Positions 15,048 to 23,469 of a stretch of 30,547 nucleotides of DNA are shown here, piece after piece. The stretch's first letter is position 1. Each line of letters begins with the position of its first letter. The notes under the pieces were generated by a model. It ran no database searches. It saw only the letters and a list, made by a program, of their open reading frames with translations, and was not told the DNA's origin. Made by a program: the position numbers and the translations under genes. Source of the stretch: CAZABG01 sp964460985 (GTDB lineage: Bacteria; Chlamydiota; Chlamydiia; Chlamydiales; Parachlamydiaceae); assembly GCA_964460985.1 (NCBI GenBank), contig CAYWQX010000025.1, forward strand, positions 1 to 30,547. The letters are read 5' to 3'.

Positions 15048-16025
15048 ATGATTTGCCCTCCTCGAATAGAGGCCGTCTTAAATGAAAGAGGATTTACTGT
15101 AGTCGCCGAGAGAGGGTGTTTTGTTATTAAGAATTCAGAATTGATTCCTCTCGAGTGCATCGAGGTTTTACTTAAAAATACGGGCTCCCAACCATTTCTT
15201 GTAAATCACAACCGGCTAGGCCCTGTGGAGTTTACGGTCTTTCCGTATAAAATCCCCGATTTTTTTCAAGAGACCCTATTTTTTGTGGTTCCCGGCCTTG
15301 TAGACTCCATTTGGAAAAAAGTTGAATCGATCCCTCCATCGCCTCCGATGTCTTTAGGAGACGAGCAAAGGCTTTCAAATGGAGTGATTGAATTTTTCGC
15401 CCCCTTTGATATCGATAAAGGAAACGCTTTAGATTTAGGGTGTGGAAAAGGGATCAATTCTCTTCAGCTCGCCCGTTTTCATTGGAAAGTCACAGCCGTC
15501 GAACTAGACAAGAGGTATCTTCAAGCGATCAAGGCTAAAAGACCTGAGATTGAGTGTATACATGGAGATATGACGGAGCTGAAGTTTAAAAGTCATTTTT
15601 TTCATCTCGTGGTGGCGACGGAGGTTTTTCCTTACCTGAAGCCGGCAACGTGGAAAAAAACGCTCGAGAAAATTCATGATTGGATGGCTGAAGGGGCCCA
15701 TTTTGTGGGGACTTTTTTCATCGATACCCCCATGAGTAGGTTACAGAATGAAAAAGGGGCCCATCTCATCGATCGGGGAGAAGAGGTTGTGGCGATGCTA
15801 GAGTCGACCCGTTTTAGTGTTAAAAAAGCTTCATTAAAACGGTCTAATCTAGAAAATATGTTATTAGCGACGGGATTAGATCCCAATCATCCTCTCGTGA
15901 AAAGCCTTAGTGTTCCATGCGTGGTGGAATTTGTAGCTCAAAAGCCTTTAGCTCCTCTTGCAGTGTCTCCTCATTCCACTGGTAAAATGATCGAAAAAGA
16001 GAAGCTACAACCGGTAAAGCCTTGA
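15048..16025 (+). CDS. Class I SAM-dependent methyltransferase
   Basis: The 325-residue product has an N-terminal part (about 1-110) that I do not recognise and a Rossmann methyltransferase domain (about 115-270). Motif I is LDLGCGKGINSLQLA (about 128-142), the acidic end of strand 2 is TAVELDKRY, IHGDMTELKF follows, and HLVVATEVFPYL is motif IV. Substrate is unknown. An AAAGGA ribosome-binding site precedes the ATG. The last 119 bp lie antisense inside glpD; because the glpD reading of that stretch matches its family, the methyltransferase tail (after about residue 287) may be an unconserved extension. It is probably monocistronic. Confidence 0.78.
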   Translation: MICPPRIEAVLNERGFTVVAERGCFVIKNSELIPLECIEVLLKNTGSQPFLVNHNRLGPVEFTVFPYKIPDFFQETLFFVVPGLVDSIWKKVESIPPSPPMSLGDEQRLSNGVIEFFAPFDIDKGNALDLGCGKGINSLQLARFHWKVTAVELDKRYLQAIKAKRPEIECIHGDMTELKFKSHFFHLVVATEVFPYLKPATWKKTLEKIHDWMAEGAHFVGTFFIDTPMSRLQNEKGAHLIDRGEEVVAMLESTRFSVKKASLKRSNLENMLLATGLDPNHPLVKSLSVPCVVEFVAQKPLAPLAVSPHSTGKMIEKEKLQPVKP

Positions 16026-17187
16026 GACCGTTCGTATAGCCCATCTCGGTCCTTCGGTAAAACCAATCGCTCAAATGTCTTGCCTGCTCTTCTTGAAGAG
16101 AGAAGAGGACGTCTTGATCGGTATAAGGGTGTTCCCCGGTCAGTTTTTGGCCCTTATGTTCAAAAGGCTCATTTAGCATGAGATTTTTCGTAAGAGATTT
16201 TTTTGAGAGATGAAGAAGCTTGCACGCTTCATCTACCGCCTCTTCGGCCATCAGCCTAAACGTTGTGTATTTCCCGCCAACGATTTGAATTTGCGATCCT
16301 TCCACTTTAATTAAATGGTCACGAGGAATTTGAGAGGGGGAGAGGCCCTCTGTTTTAATGAGAGGTCTAAGTCCAGCAAAAGAGCTTATCAAAGTCGTTG
16401 ACTGTTTAGGAAAATAGAAGGAAAAAGCCTCTAAAAGGTATTTAATATCTTCTTTTGTAACAGATACCTCTTGAGGATTGCCTGAAAAAGGGGTATCGGT
16501 TGTGCCAACCAGAGAATAGCCTTTCCAAGGGATCACGAAAAAAACTCTTTGGTCTTGAGGCGCTCTTAAAATAAAAGCATATTTTTTTTCGACCTGGGGG
16601 AGGACGAGGTGCACTCCCTTGGTAGGCTTTGAAAGAGGGCTAAAAGCTCCTTCAGCCTGAATGGTGACCTTTGCCTCTATTTTTTCAGTTGAGTAGTTCT
16701 GAAAACTCGCGCCATTTTTTTTAGCATCGGCCAAATTGGCAAAGACAAGCCTCGCATCGTCTAGCTGCGCATCGTAAAAAATATATCCCTCTTGAATATC
16801 TCTTCGAAACGTGGAGTTTAATTCAGGTATTTTTGTGAAGCGGTGTTTAGGAAGGTGAGAGGGAGCCAGCCAGTCATATAAACTCAAAGCCAGCTTCATC
16901 TTTAACCTCGAATCGTGATGGAGAGGAAAAATGAAAGGGAGCGGTTTTACCATCTCCGGCGCATGGGTTAAAAGCCAGTCCCTTTCGGATAAACTATGTT
17001 GAACTAAACCAAATTGATATGTCTCAAGGTAGCGAAGACCTCCGTGAGCAAGCTTAGAGGATTTTGAGCTAGCTCCGCTTGCATAGTCGTATTTTTCAAT
17101 CAGCTTGACTTTGAGTCCTCGTAAAGCGGCGTCCCTGGCTATCGCCGCTCCGACAATTCCTCCTCCGTAAATTGCAATATCAATCAT
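15907..17187 (-). CDS. glpD: FAD-dependent glycerol-3-phosphate dehydrogenase
   Basis: GlpD oxidises glycerol-3-phosphate to dihydroxyacetone phosphate and passes electrons to quinone at the inner membrane. The FAD-binding start is IAIYGGGIVGAAIARDAALRG (G8-x-G10-xx-G13). The substrate/FAD signature GASSKSSKLAHGGLRYLE follows, then KPTKGVHLVLP, VFFVIPWKGYSLVGTTDTPF, FAGLRPL and GGKYTTFRLMAEEA. The C-terminal helical domain ends DWFYRRTE. At 426 residues it is shorter than the usual 500 or so: the middle section that normally holds VNAAGPW is compressed and reads VTIQAEGAFS. Core motifs are intact, so activity is plausible. It overlaps the dacB end by 8 bp and lies downstream of it. Confidence 0.88.
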   Translation of the reverse strand: MIDIAIYGGGIVGAAIARDAALRGLKVKLIEKYDYASGASSKSSKLAHGGLRYLETYQFGLVQHSLSERDWLLTHAPEMVKPLPFIFPLHHDSRLKMKLALSLYDWLAPSHLPKHRFTKIPELNSTFRRDIQEGYIFYDAQLDDARLVFANLADAKKNGASFQNYSTEKIEAKVTIQAEGAFSPLSKPTKGVHLVLPQVEKKYAFILRAPQDQRVFFVIPWKGYSLVGTTDTPFSGNPQEVSVTKEDIKYLLEAFSFYFPKQSTTLISSFAGLRPLIKTEGLSPSQIPRDHLIKVEGSQIQIVGGKYTTFRLMAEEAVDEACKLLHLSKKSLTKNLMLNEPFEHKGQKLTGEHPYTDQDVLFSLQEEQARHLSDWFYRRTEMGYTNGLKALPVVASLFRSFYQWNEETLQEELKAFELQIPPRMEH

Positions 17188-18427
17188 AGGGTTTTAAGAG
17201 TTCGATAAGAAAGCTGTCCACCTTCTCTTTCGTCTCACTCCACGTTAAAGGGGAGTTATTAATCATAAAAGCAAAAAGGATAGGATGCCCTTCCCGGTTA
17301 ATCCAAAATCCGGCAAGGTTTACAACCCCCTCCATCCCGCCCGTTTTTGCAAAGAGCCTTTTTTCAAGGAAGGTATCATTAAAACGGGATTTGAGAGTGC
17401 CATTTACCCCGGCTATAGGTAAATAAGGTTCAAGGAGTTGCCAATCCTTTTGAAGAAGCGAGACGATCTCTTCGCAAGTAAGTTTGTTATGGCGAGATAT
17501 TCCTGAGCCGTCTACCAATTTTAAAGCGGGCTCTTTTGAAAGGTGCAGGTTAATTGTTTCAGCGATCAAGTTATCGCTATCTCTTAGCATAATGGAGCAA
17601 AGATCTCCCAATTGTTTGGAGTATTTAGCGGCTAAAAAGTGAATTGAGTCCTCTTTTTCGCCCCATTCATTTATTGCAGGGGGTTGAATCTCAACCTCTT
17701 CTCCGATTACTGCGATACCATGATCTTTCAGTTTTTCTATAAAGCTCTCTTTAATATATTGATCTAGCGGTCTTGCAGCATATTTGAAGACGGTATCTTC
17801 TTGGATAGATCCACTTAAGACAATCGTTTGATCGAGGGGAGAAGAGGTAATTCTTAAAGGAATGGGCGCCCCTTCTGCTTTTGAGACTTTTGAGTCAATA
17901 GTTGGGTCCGACAGGATGACGGAGTTTTCTTTGAGAGTCAGCTCAACTTTTTTCAGGTTGTGGTTCAAATTAAGCAGGGAGTGATCGGTCGCATAGGATT
18001 CAAAGAGATCGCCGATCTCAAAATGAGGGTTAGAGAGCGCTTTTTGGAGGAGGATAATTTTTCCTTGAACCGTATGAATGCCAAGCGTTTTTACAGCTCT
18101 AGCTAGTTGGTCAAGCCCTTGATCATCAAATAAAGGATCGCCCTCTCCATCCAGATAGAGGTTTCCTTTCAACGTCTGATTCTCTTTTGTCCCTTCATAT
18201 AAAACGGACGTTTTAAACTGCTTATAGGGCCCGAGCTCTTTCAAGGCTTTAGAGGCCGTGAAAAGCTTGGTGAGGGAGGCCGGTACAAAATATTGGCTTT
18301 CATTTTTAGAGGCAAGGATTCGATCTTCCTGTAGATCATAGACGAGATAGCCATAAGAGGCGTGGGGAGGAAGCTCGGCTCCCGTAAGATAGCAAAAAAA
18401 GAAAAGGAAGAGGATTTGCTTGTTCAT
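17180..18427 (-). CDS. dacB: D-alanyl-D-alanine carboxypeptidase/endopeptidase (PBP4 type)
   Basis: This low-molecular-weight penicillin-binding protein (peptidase S13) trims peptidoglycan stem peptides or cleaves crosslinks in the periplasm. A signal peptide (MNKQILFLFFFCYLTGA) is followed by the active-site S51-L-T-K54 in PASLTKLFTASKAL, then S284-D-N286 in LRDSDNLIAE, DGSGISRHN, and K361-T-G363 in AKTGGMEGVVNLAGF. The 415-residue length is at the short end for PBP4. In chlamydiae it would act on the small peptidoglycan ring used at division. It is upstream of glpD with overlapping ends and divergent from the serine hydrolase, with only 27 bp between the starts. Confidence 0.92.
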   Translation of the reverse strand: MNKQILFLFFFCYLTGAELPPHASYGYLVYDLQEDRILASKNESQYFVPASLTKLFTASKALKELGPYKQFKTSVLYEGTKENQTLKGNLYLDGEGDPLFDDQGLDQLARAVKTLGIHTVQGKIILLQKALSNPHFEIGDLFESYATDHSLLNLNHNLKKVELTLKENSVILSDPTIDSKVSKAEGAPIPLRITSSPLDQTIVLSGSIQEDTVFKYAARPLDQYIKESFIEKLKDHGIAVIGEEVEIQPPAINEWGEKEDSIHFLAAKYSKQLGDLCSIMLRDSDNLIAETINLHLSKEPALKLVDGSGISRHNKLTCEEIVSLLQKDWQLLEPYLPIAGVNGTLKSRFNDTFLEKRLFAKTGGMEGVVNLAGFWINREGHPILFAFMINNSPLTWSETKEKVDSFLIELLKPYD

Positions 18428-18454
18428 AAAAAATCCATGTTGTAGGAGATAGAT

Positions 18455-19525
18455 ATGAAAATTCTATTCCTTTCTCTATTGCTGATAAACCAAATCTTTT
18501 CTGCCGATATCGAAAAGATTTTGAATGAGTTTAAACGAAATAAAGAGGTGCCGGGTATCGCTGCTGTAGTGATACAAAATGGGCAGCCAAAGCTTTACCT
18601 CTTAGGATTTGCCGATAGGGAATCAAAAAGACCTGTTAAGCCGGATACGATTTTTGAGCTTGCCTCTATTACGAAAGTATTTGTTACGACTCTTTTGGCG
18701 GGTGAAGTCTTAAAAAAGCAAATCAAGCTGAGCGATTATGCTTATCAGTTTATGCCGCAGCTTAAAGAAAGACCGATACAAGGTTTCAAAAAAGTGACCC
18801 TTTTAGATCTTGCGACCCATACCGCAAGCCTTCCCAGAATGCCCCCTTCGGAAAAGGGGAGGGAGTTTACCCATGCTTCTATCATACAGTTTTTAGCCGA
18901 TTGGAATCCTTCCTATCCCATTGGCTCAAAATATGTGTACTCCAACTTAAGTTTTGGAATTCTAGGGTTTGTGCTCGCCAATAGTACGCATACAAGTTTA
19001 GAGTCTTTACTCAGAAAAGAGATATTAGCTCCTCTTGGGATGAAACATACGGGGATTGAGGTTCCTGAATATCAGAATAAACTCGTCGCTACGGGCTATA
19101 CTTTAAAAGGAAAACCTATAGGGTTAACTCCAGTAACCGCGATTCCAGGCGGCGGCGCTTTAAAGTCGACCATTGATGATATGACACGATTCCTTCTAGC
19201 CAATATGGGACTCTATGGGCCTCCGCTTTTAAGAGAAGCCATGCAATTTGCTCAAGCTCCGCGCTTTAAAGCCTCTGACAGACTGGAGTTGGGCTTAGGC
19301 TGGCAAAATTTTACCTCTGAACAAGGCACTCTGATCGATAAAAATGGGGGCCTTCCCGGATTCTCTTCGTATATTGGGTTTGATAAAGAGAGAAAATTTG
19401 GCGTTGTCATTCTTTGCAACAAAGCAAAGACGCAAGTGACTAATACCGGAAGAGAAATTTTGAGAGCCCTTCTTACCGAGTCAAAGGGGGTACAGGAGAA
19501 GGAGAATAATCCTCCACAAAAATAG
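18455..19525 (+). CDS. Secreted serine hydrolase, beta-lactamase family (class C-like)
   Basis: The 356-residue protein has a signal peptide (MKILFLSLLLINQIFSA) and the class C beta-lactamase/esterase/DD-peptidase fold. S71-I-T-K74 in FELASITKVF carries the nucleophile, Y162-S-N164 in YVYSNLSFGILG is the second motif, and KNGGLPGFSSYIGF (K296-N-G298) stands where KTG or HTG is expected. It could be a beta-lactamase, an esterase or a peptidoglycan hydrolase, and sequence alone does not decide. Position opposite dacB favours cell-wall work. A good ribosome-binding site (TAGGAGATAG) precedes the ATG. The 3' end overlaps the convergent kinase-like gene by 53 bp. Confidence 0.85.
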   Translation: MKILFLSLLLINQIFSADIEKILNEFKRNKEVPGIAAVVIQNGQPKLYLLGFADRESKRPVKPDTIFELASITKVFVTTLLAGEVLKKQIKLSDYAYQFMPQLKERPIQGFKKVTLLDLATHTASLPRMPPSEKGREFTHASIIQFLADWNPSYPIGSKYVYSNLSFGILGFVLANSTHTSLESLLRKEILAPLGMKHTGIEVPEYQNKLVATGYTLKGKPIGLTPVTAIPGGGALKSTIDDMTRFLLANMGLYGPPLLREAMQFAQAPRFKASDRLELGLGWQNFTSEQGTLIDKNGGLPGFSSYIGFDKERKFGVVILCNKAKTQVTNTGREILRALLTESKGVQEKENNPPQK

Positions 19526-20630
19526 GTTTTTGAAAGCTTTCTAAAAACAGTTTTAGATCGAGGAGGGTAATTTCACCTTTATAAATAGCTTCATAAGCAG
19601 CTTGTGGATTACTCATGAAATCAACCTTGTTTATGGCAGCTTCACGAAAACGGCGATCGATCTCGATCAATTGGTTTAAAAGTTTGCTATATTTTTCAAA
19701 AAAACCAGGTATCTCCGATTGGCATTGAATCTTCAGAAGACAATCTTGAACCTCTTGTCTTACATTTTTAGAGAACAAAACATTTGAAAAAGACGGGTCT
19801 AAAAGAACAAGTCCCATGGTTAAAACAAAGCCATAGATATCTGTAAAAAACGTTCTTAAACCGGTATATCTTGATAGGCTATCCCACAGGATATAAGCAT
19901 CGGTTCTTCCCCAGGAGAACAACGGGGCTGCAAAATCAAAGTCGGCCATCATGGCATTACTGGAAATTTCATATTGAATAAAGATATTGGAAGGTTTCAC
20001 ATCTCCATGAATATAGCATTGTTTATGGATTGTCATAAGACCGCTAAGAGCGTGGAGTAAGTAGGTCAATCGGGACAGGGGACCAAGTGTCTTAATCCCT
20101 TTATACAAATCGGTTGCATAATGCGGCTCGATCCATGAGAGCTGGTGGTTTTGCCCTTTTATACGAGTGTCTAACTTTAAGAGAATTTGTGCGATATGAG
20201 GGTCTTTCAGGCGCATCTGGAAATCGAGCGCTTTCTCGACATGATCAACAGGATAGCCGGTTACTTTCTTGTATAGCGCGTGTTGAAAACGATCTAAAGA
20301 AAGATTAGAATCGATTTTCCCTTCATAATAGAGACATCTTTTAAAAGACTTTTGCGTGGCGGTATATGGAGGTTTTTCTATTAAAAAAACGGCTAAAATA
20401 TAGGTTTTGGAGCTAGTGGATGCAAAAAGCCACCCTGAAAAAGCCGGTATCACAAGGCAGGATGCATCTCTTATTTTATCAGGATTGAATTTATGAAAAC
20501 GGGAGTTGATGACTTTTTTAGAGTGGATCAGCTTTGCAATCTCGGTGCAGAAATCACCCAACTTTCCTTGATGAGGAAAAAATTTCAAGTGGCTTTGCAA
20601 GCCTGAAAAAAGGGAGTCTACAGGTTCCAT
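19473..20630 (-). CDS. Protein-kinase-like protein, possible effector
   Basis: I infer a protein-kinase-like fold from CYIHGDVKPSNIFIQ (H208, D210, K212, N215), which matches the catalytic loop HxDxKxxN, followed at the normal distance by ADFDFA (D230-F-D232), where DFG is expected. Residues 185-205 (SRLTYLLHALSGLMTIHKQ) match the helix before the loop. The N-lobe is divergent: no clear glycine-rich loop is visible. The third position of DFG is Asp, so activity may be altered. No signal peptide is seen. The ATG overlaps the end of the upstream gene by 13 bp, so it is likely cotranscribed with the two paralogous secreted proteins. Substrate unknown. Confidence 0.7.
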   Translation of the reverse strand: MEPVDSLFSGLQSHLKFFPHQGKLGDFCTEIAKLIHSKKVINSRFHKFNPDKIRDASCLVIPAFSGWLFASTSSKTYILAVFLIEKPPYTATQKSFKRCLYYEGKIDSNLSLDRFQHALYKKVTGYPVDHVEKALDFQMRLKDPHIAQILLKLDTRIKGQNHQLSWIEPHYATDLYKGIKTLGPLSRLTYLLHALSGLMTIHKQCYIHGDVKPSNIFIQYEISSNAMMADFDFAAPLFSWGRTDAYILWDSLSRYTGLRTFFTDIYGFVLTMGLVLLDPSFSNVLFSKNVRQEVQDCLLKIQCQSEIPGFFEKYSKLLNQLIEIDRRFREAAINKVDFMSNPQAAYEAIYKGEITLLDLKLFLESFQKPIFVEDYSPSPVPPLTR

Positions 20631-20983
20631 TGGTTTTTAATTGTCTTTATGTATTTTTCTTTGAGAGAATGATCTTGCGGCTCTTTTTTAATCTTTTCCC
20701 TTAAGGTTTTTTCTAGAATAGCACCTATTTCATTCGAAGTATGATCATATCTTACTATTTTTAGAGATGAGAGTGGATTTAATGTTTTTTGATTAGTCAT
20801 GAGAAGCCGAAGCTGAAGATGCTGCGTTTCACTGTATCGAAGTTTGAGAGATCCGTTCAAAATGTTTTCTAAGCTGATTTTTATAGCCGGAATGCCGGAT
20901 GAGTAAGAGACATAGCTCTCATTTCTTGCAAAAGGTTCTGAAGGGTTTTCATAAATTTGATATAAAACCCCCCCCCTTAACAT
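20618..20983 (-). CDS. 3' fragment of the second secreted paralog (out of frame after a poly-G tract)
   Basis: This 121-codon reading begins at an ATG beside a run of nine G and continues as the C-terminal third of the paralogous protein encoded upstream at 21976-23469. Shared blocks are QLRLLMTNQKTLNP against QLRLLMANRYTLTP, and LKIVRYDHTSNEIG against IRMIRYDRLPPEIG. From the tract onward the two align without gaps if the tract is read as eight G. It is therefore best seen as the end of the gene at 20949-22049, displaced by one base. It may be expressed alone only if the ATG is used; no Shine-Dalgarno is visible. Confidence 0.6.
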   Translation of the reverse strand: MLRGGVLYQIYENPSEPFARNESYVSYSSGIPAIKISLENILNGSLKLRYSETQHLQLRLLMTNQKTLNPLSSLKIVRYDHTSNEIGAILEKTLREKIKKEPQDHSLKEKYIKTIKNQWNL

Positions 20984-22049
20984 CGCTTAAGACCTTTAAA
21001 CAGGAATAAAAGAGCTCTGTCGCGAGCGACTCGGAAAATCCAATCTCCTTAAAAAAGATTTTAAGAGCCGAAAGAATCTTTCCTTCATGTTTACAAGCGG
21101 TACTTCGATTATTAAGATAAATCCAAAGAGAGGAGTCTCCAAGACGTTTATAATTACTGAATAAAGAGAAATTCATGCTCAGCAAATGGGAGGAAGTATC
21201 ATTCAAATAATCCAAATAGGGAAGAAAAAACCTTCTTAAAGGGTCTTGAGAATAAAAAGGTAGCTGTTCGAGATAGTTGATGAGTTTAGAGTAAAGAGAG
21301 GAGGGGGAATATTCTAAGAGAAACCAGTCCTCGAAATCTTTCAGGTTGATGATCTTTGCTATGTTGCCGTTATGAAGGCGTCTTGCAATCTCTTTAAGAA
21401 GATGAGGGTCAACGAGCATCTCTGAAATAATGTTCTCATCAAATGAGTGAAGGCTGCCGGATGGATGAAATCCTTTTACTATCTTTTCGCCTTTAAAAGA
21501 GTAGTGGAAGGATGAAAGGGCATATTTTAACTCTTTAAGAGGAAGAAGTAAGTTGGATTGAGTCTCAGGATCGATCTCCTCCAAGCTTAAATGAATTCGA
21601 AACCTTTTTTCAAAGGGATCCAGAATAAAAATTTTGAGAAGAAGAGCGATCTCCTCTTGAGAGGCAATCCCTTTGTCATATTGTTTCAAAAACTCTTCAA
21701 TGCCGCATGGCATATCATAAAAAGAGGCGCCCGGGACACGAAAAAAGTAAAAATCGGACCTTAACGGAATATTCAGATTTTCCTGAAAGACAACTCTTAA
21801 GATATCTTGCATGATACGAAGATACTGAGAGGAGGCATGGTATCCTAAAAAACCCTCCTCTTGCTCATTTTTTAGAATCGTTAGAAAAAACTCTTTTTCC
21901 TTTAAGTAGTTTTCTACAAATGCATCGGAATAATGTGTGATAAAATGGTTTTCAATCGCTTCTAGAGGGTCTGTTTCAAACAGTAAGTCTGAGGGGGCTG
22001 CACCCAAATTGAAAAAAAGGAGGCAAAAAGAGAGCTGAATGAATAGCAT
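20949..22049 (-). CDS. Secreted protein of unknown function, second tandem paralog, truncated by a frameshift
   Basis: Family not recognised. A signal peptide (MLFIQLSFCLLFFNLGAA) is preceded by AAGGA at good spacing. The body parallels its upstream neighbour: GFLGYHASSQYLRIMQDILRVV against GFFGYHGHTQQFRIFQDILRVV, FYFFRVPG against FYFLRIPG, and MNFSLFSNYKRLGDSSLWIYLNNRS against INYSLFGNYNFIGESTLDVYLNDRS. This frame stops at 366 residues shortly after a run of nine G (20968-20976). With eight G the protein would continue to 20618, about 476 residues, close to its sister's length. The result may be phase variation, a decaying gene or a sequence error. The start overlaps the upstream gene by 74 bp. 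Confidence 0.75.
   Translation of the reverse strand: MLFIQLSFCLLFFNLGAAPSDLLFETDPLEAIENHFITHYSDAFVENYLKEKEFFLTILKNEQEEGFLGYHASSQYLRIMQDILRVVFQENLNIPLRSDFYFFRVPGASFYDMPCGIEEFLKQYDKGIASQEEIALLLKIFILDPFEKRFRIHLSLEEIDPETQSNLLLPLKELKYALSSFHYSFKGEKIVKGFHPSGSLHSFDENIISEMLVDPHLLKEIARRLHNGNIAKIINLKDFEDWFLLEYSPSSLYSKLINYLEQLPFYSQDPLRRFFLPYLDYLNDTSSHLLSMNFSLFSNYKRLGDSSLWIYLNNRSTACKHEGKILSALKIFFKEIGFSESLATELFYSCLKVLSDVKGGGFISNL
20968..20976 (-). repeat. Poly-G(9) homopolymer tract inside a coding sequence
   Basis: Nine consecutive G on the coding (minus) strand, written as C on the plus strand. It is the longest G/C run in the window; the next longest are 7. It sits exactly at the break between the two reading frames of the second paralog, and loss of one G joins them. 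Confidence 0.95.
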
Positions 22050-23469
22050 TAGGGTCCTTTAGAATTTGGTTCCGAATTTCTTGAAGGATCTCCTCGCCTA
22101 TTTCAGGGGGAAGACGATCATACCGGATCATCCTTATCGATCCATTAGGTGTTAAAGTATATCGGTTTGCCATTAAAAGTCTTAATTGAAAAAAATCGCC
22201 CCCTTTTTTTATGAAAGGGATTTTTTCTAGGGCAATTTCTGAAGGAGGAACATTCTTAACAGGGATGCCAAAGGGTTTTGCTACATAAGAACACTTGTTT
22301 AAAAAGGTGTAGCCGGGAGATTCATCAAAAAATTGAAGAAGACAACCTTCAACTTTGTAAGAGGCTATTTTTTTGTTGAGAGAGAGAACAAGCGGTCTTA
22401 CCAGGCTTGGATCCAGCCTAAGCTTTTCAAAATAATCTTCAAGAAGTGTAATCACTTTGCTTTCTCCCGATTCAATGGAGCGGTCGTTTAAGTAAACATC
22501 CAAGGTGCTTTCGCCAATAAAATTGTAGTTTCCAAAAAGGGAGTAGTTAATGCTGATCACCCTTGATTGTTGTTCTGGGCGGGTGTCCCAATAGGGGAAG
22601 AAGAGTGACATGAGAAAATTACTCTCTTCAGGAGGGGCGTTTAAGATTATATCGAGGAATTTTTGATTGATCGTCTGCTCGTTTAAACACTCCTTAATTA
22701 AGCCTAAAAGCTTTTTTTCAGGATGTCCTGTTTTATTTGAGATAAGCTGAGAGAGTTTCTTAAAGGATGGATTTTTTTTACCACTCCCATAAAATCCCTT
22801 TTGCATCTTTAAAAATGAGGCCGTGATTTTTTTCTTGTAGTCGCCTCTAGGATCGTTTTTAAATTTTTGGGCGAATTTTTTTTCAAAGTTTTTATCTAGT
22901 GAGAAAAGTCCTTTTATTTCCGCGTCTTTCAAGGACTCTTGAACATGGAGTACAATCGGCTCGAAGAGAATTGAGATTTCTTCCTCGGTAAACGCTTCGG
23001 CCTCTAAATTTAGAGGGGATTTTTGATTTAATGGTTTTAGAATGAAGAGCTCCACTGCTATTTTTTCTTGCTCCTTTGTTTTGGCCTGCGGGTCAAAAAG
23101 ATCATAATAGCTTTTAGTGCCCTCTTCTAAATCATATAAAGGGTCTCCAGGGATTCTCAAAAAGTAAAAGTTAGGGGGGATGGTCTCGCCCAGCACCTCC
23201 TCATGCACCACCCTTAATATGTCTTGAAAAATACGAAATTGCTGGGTGTGGCCGTGATACCCAAAGAATCCCGGCTTATTTTCGTTAGCGATGATTTCTA
23301 AAAATAAAGGATAGGAAGCCTCAAATTTTTTGACTTTCCACTCCTCATGAAGGTAGCTGAGTTTTATGTCCTCATGAATTTGATGAAGAGAGATTTGTTT
23401 AAGATGAGTCTCTGTCAAGGTGGCGGACAAAAATGGTAAGAGAAAAAGGGATAAAATGAATCTTCGCAT
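21976..23469 (-). CDS. Secreted protein of unknown function, first tandem paralog (intact)
   Basis: Family not recognised. The 497-residue protein starts with a signal peptide (MRRFILSLFLLPFLSA). I prefer ATG 23469 to an in-frame TTG at 23496 because it gives this clean leader. Conserved features shared with the next gene are GYHGHTQQFRIFQDILRV (about 65-85), YFLRIPGDPLYD, SINYSLFGNYNFIGESTLDVYLNDRS (about 310-335) and a C-terminal QLRLLMANRYTLTPNGSIRMIRYD. The paired GYHx and SxxLFxNYxxxGxSxLxxYLNxRS blocks look like a conserved active or binding site, but I cannot tie them to a known enzyme. It is probably exported to the periplasm or beyond. It is the first gene of a likely unit with the second paralog and the kinase-like gene. 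Confidence 0.8.
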   Translation of the reverse strand: MRRFILSLFLLPFLSATLTETHLKQISLHQIHEDIKLSYLHEEWKVKKFEASYPLFLEIIANENKPGFFGYHGHTQQFRIFQDILRVVHEEVLGETIPPNFYFLRIPGDPLYDLEEGTKSYYDLFDPQAKTKEQEKIAVELFILKPLNQKSPLNLEAEAFTEEEISILFEPIVLHVQESLKDAEIKGLFSLDKNFEKKFAQKFKNDPRGDYKKKITASFLKMQKGFYGSGKKNPSFKKLSQLISNKTGHPEKKLLGLIKECLNEQTINQKFLDIILNAPPEESNFLMSLFFPYWDTRPEQQSRVISINYSLFGNYNFIGESTLDVYLNDRSIESGESKVITLLEDYFEKLRLDPSLVRPLVLSLNKKIASYKVEGCLLQFFDESPGYTFLNKCSYVAKPFGIPVKNVPPSEIALEKIPFIKKGGDFFQLRLLMANRYTLTPNGSIRMIRYDRLPPEIGEEILQEIRNQILKDPNAIHSALFLPPFFQFGCSPLRLTV

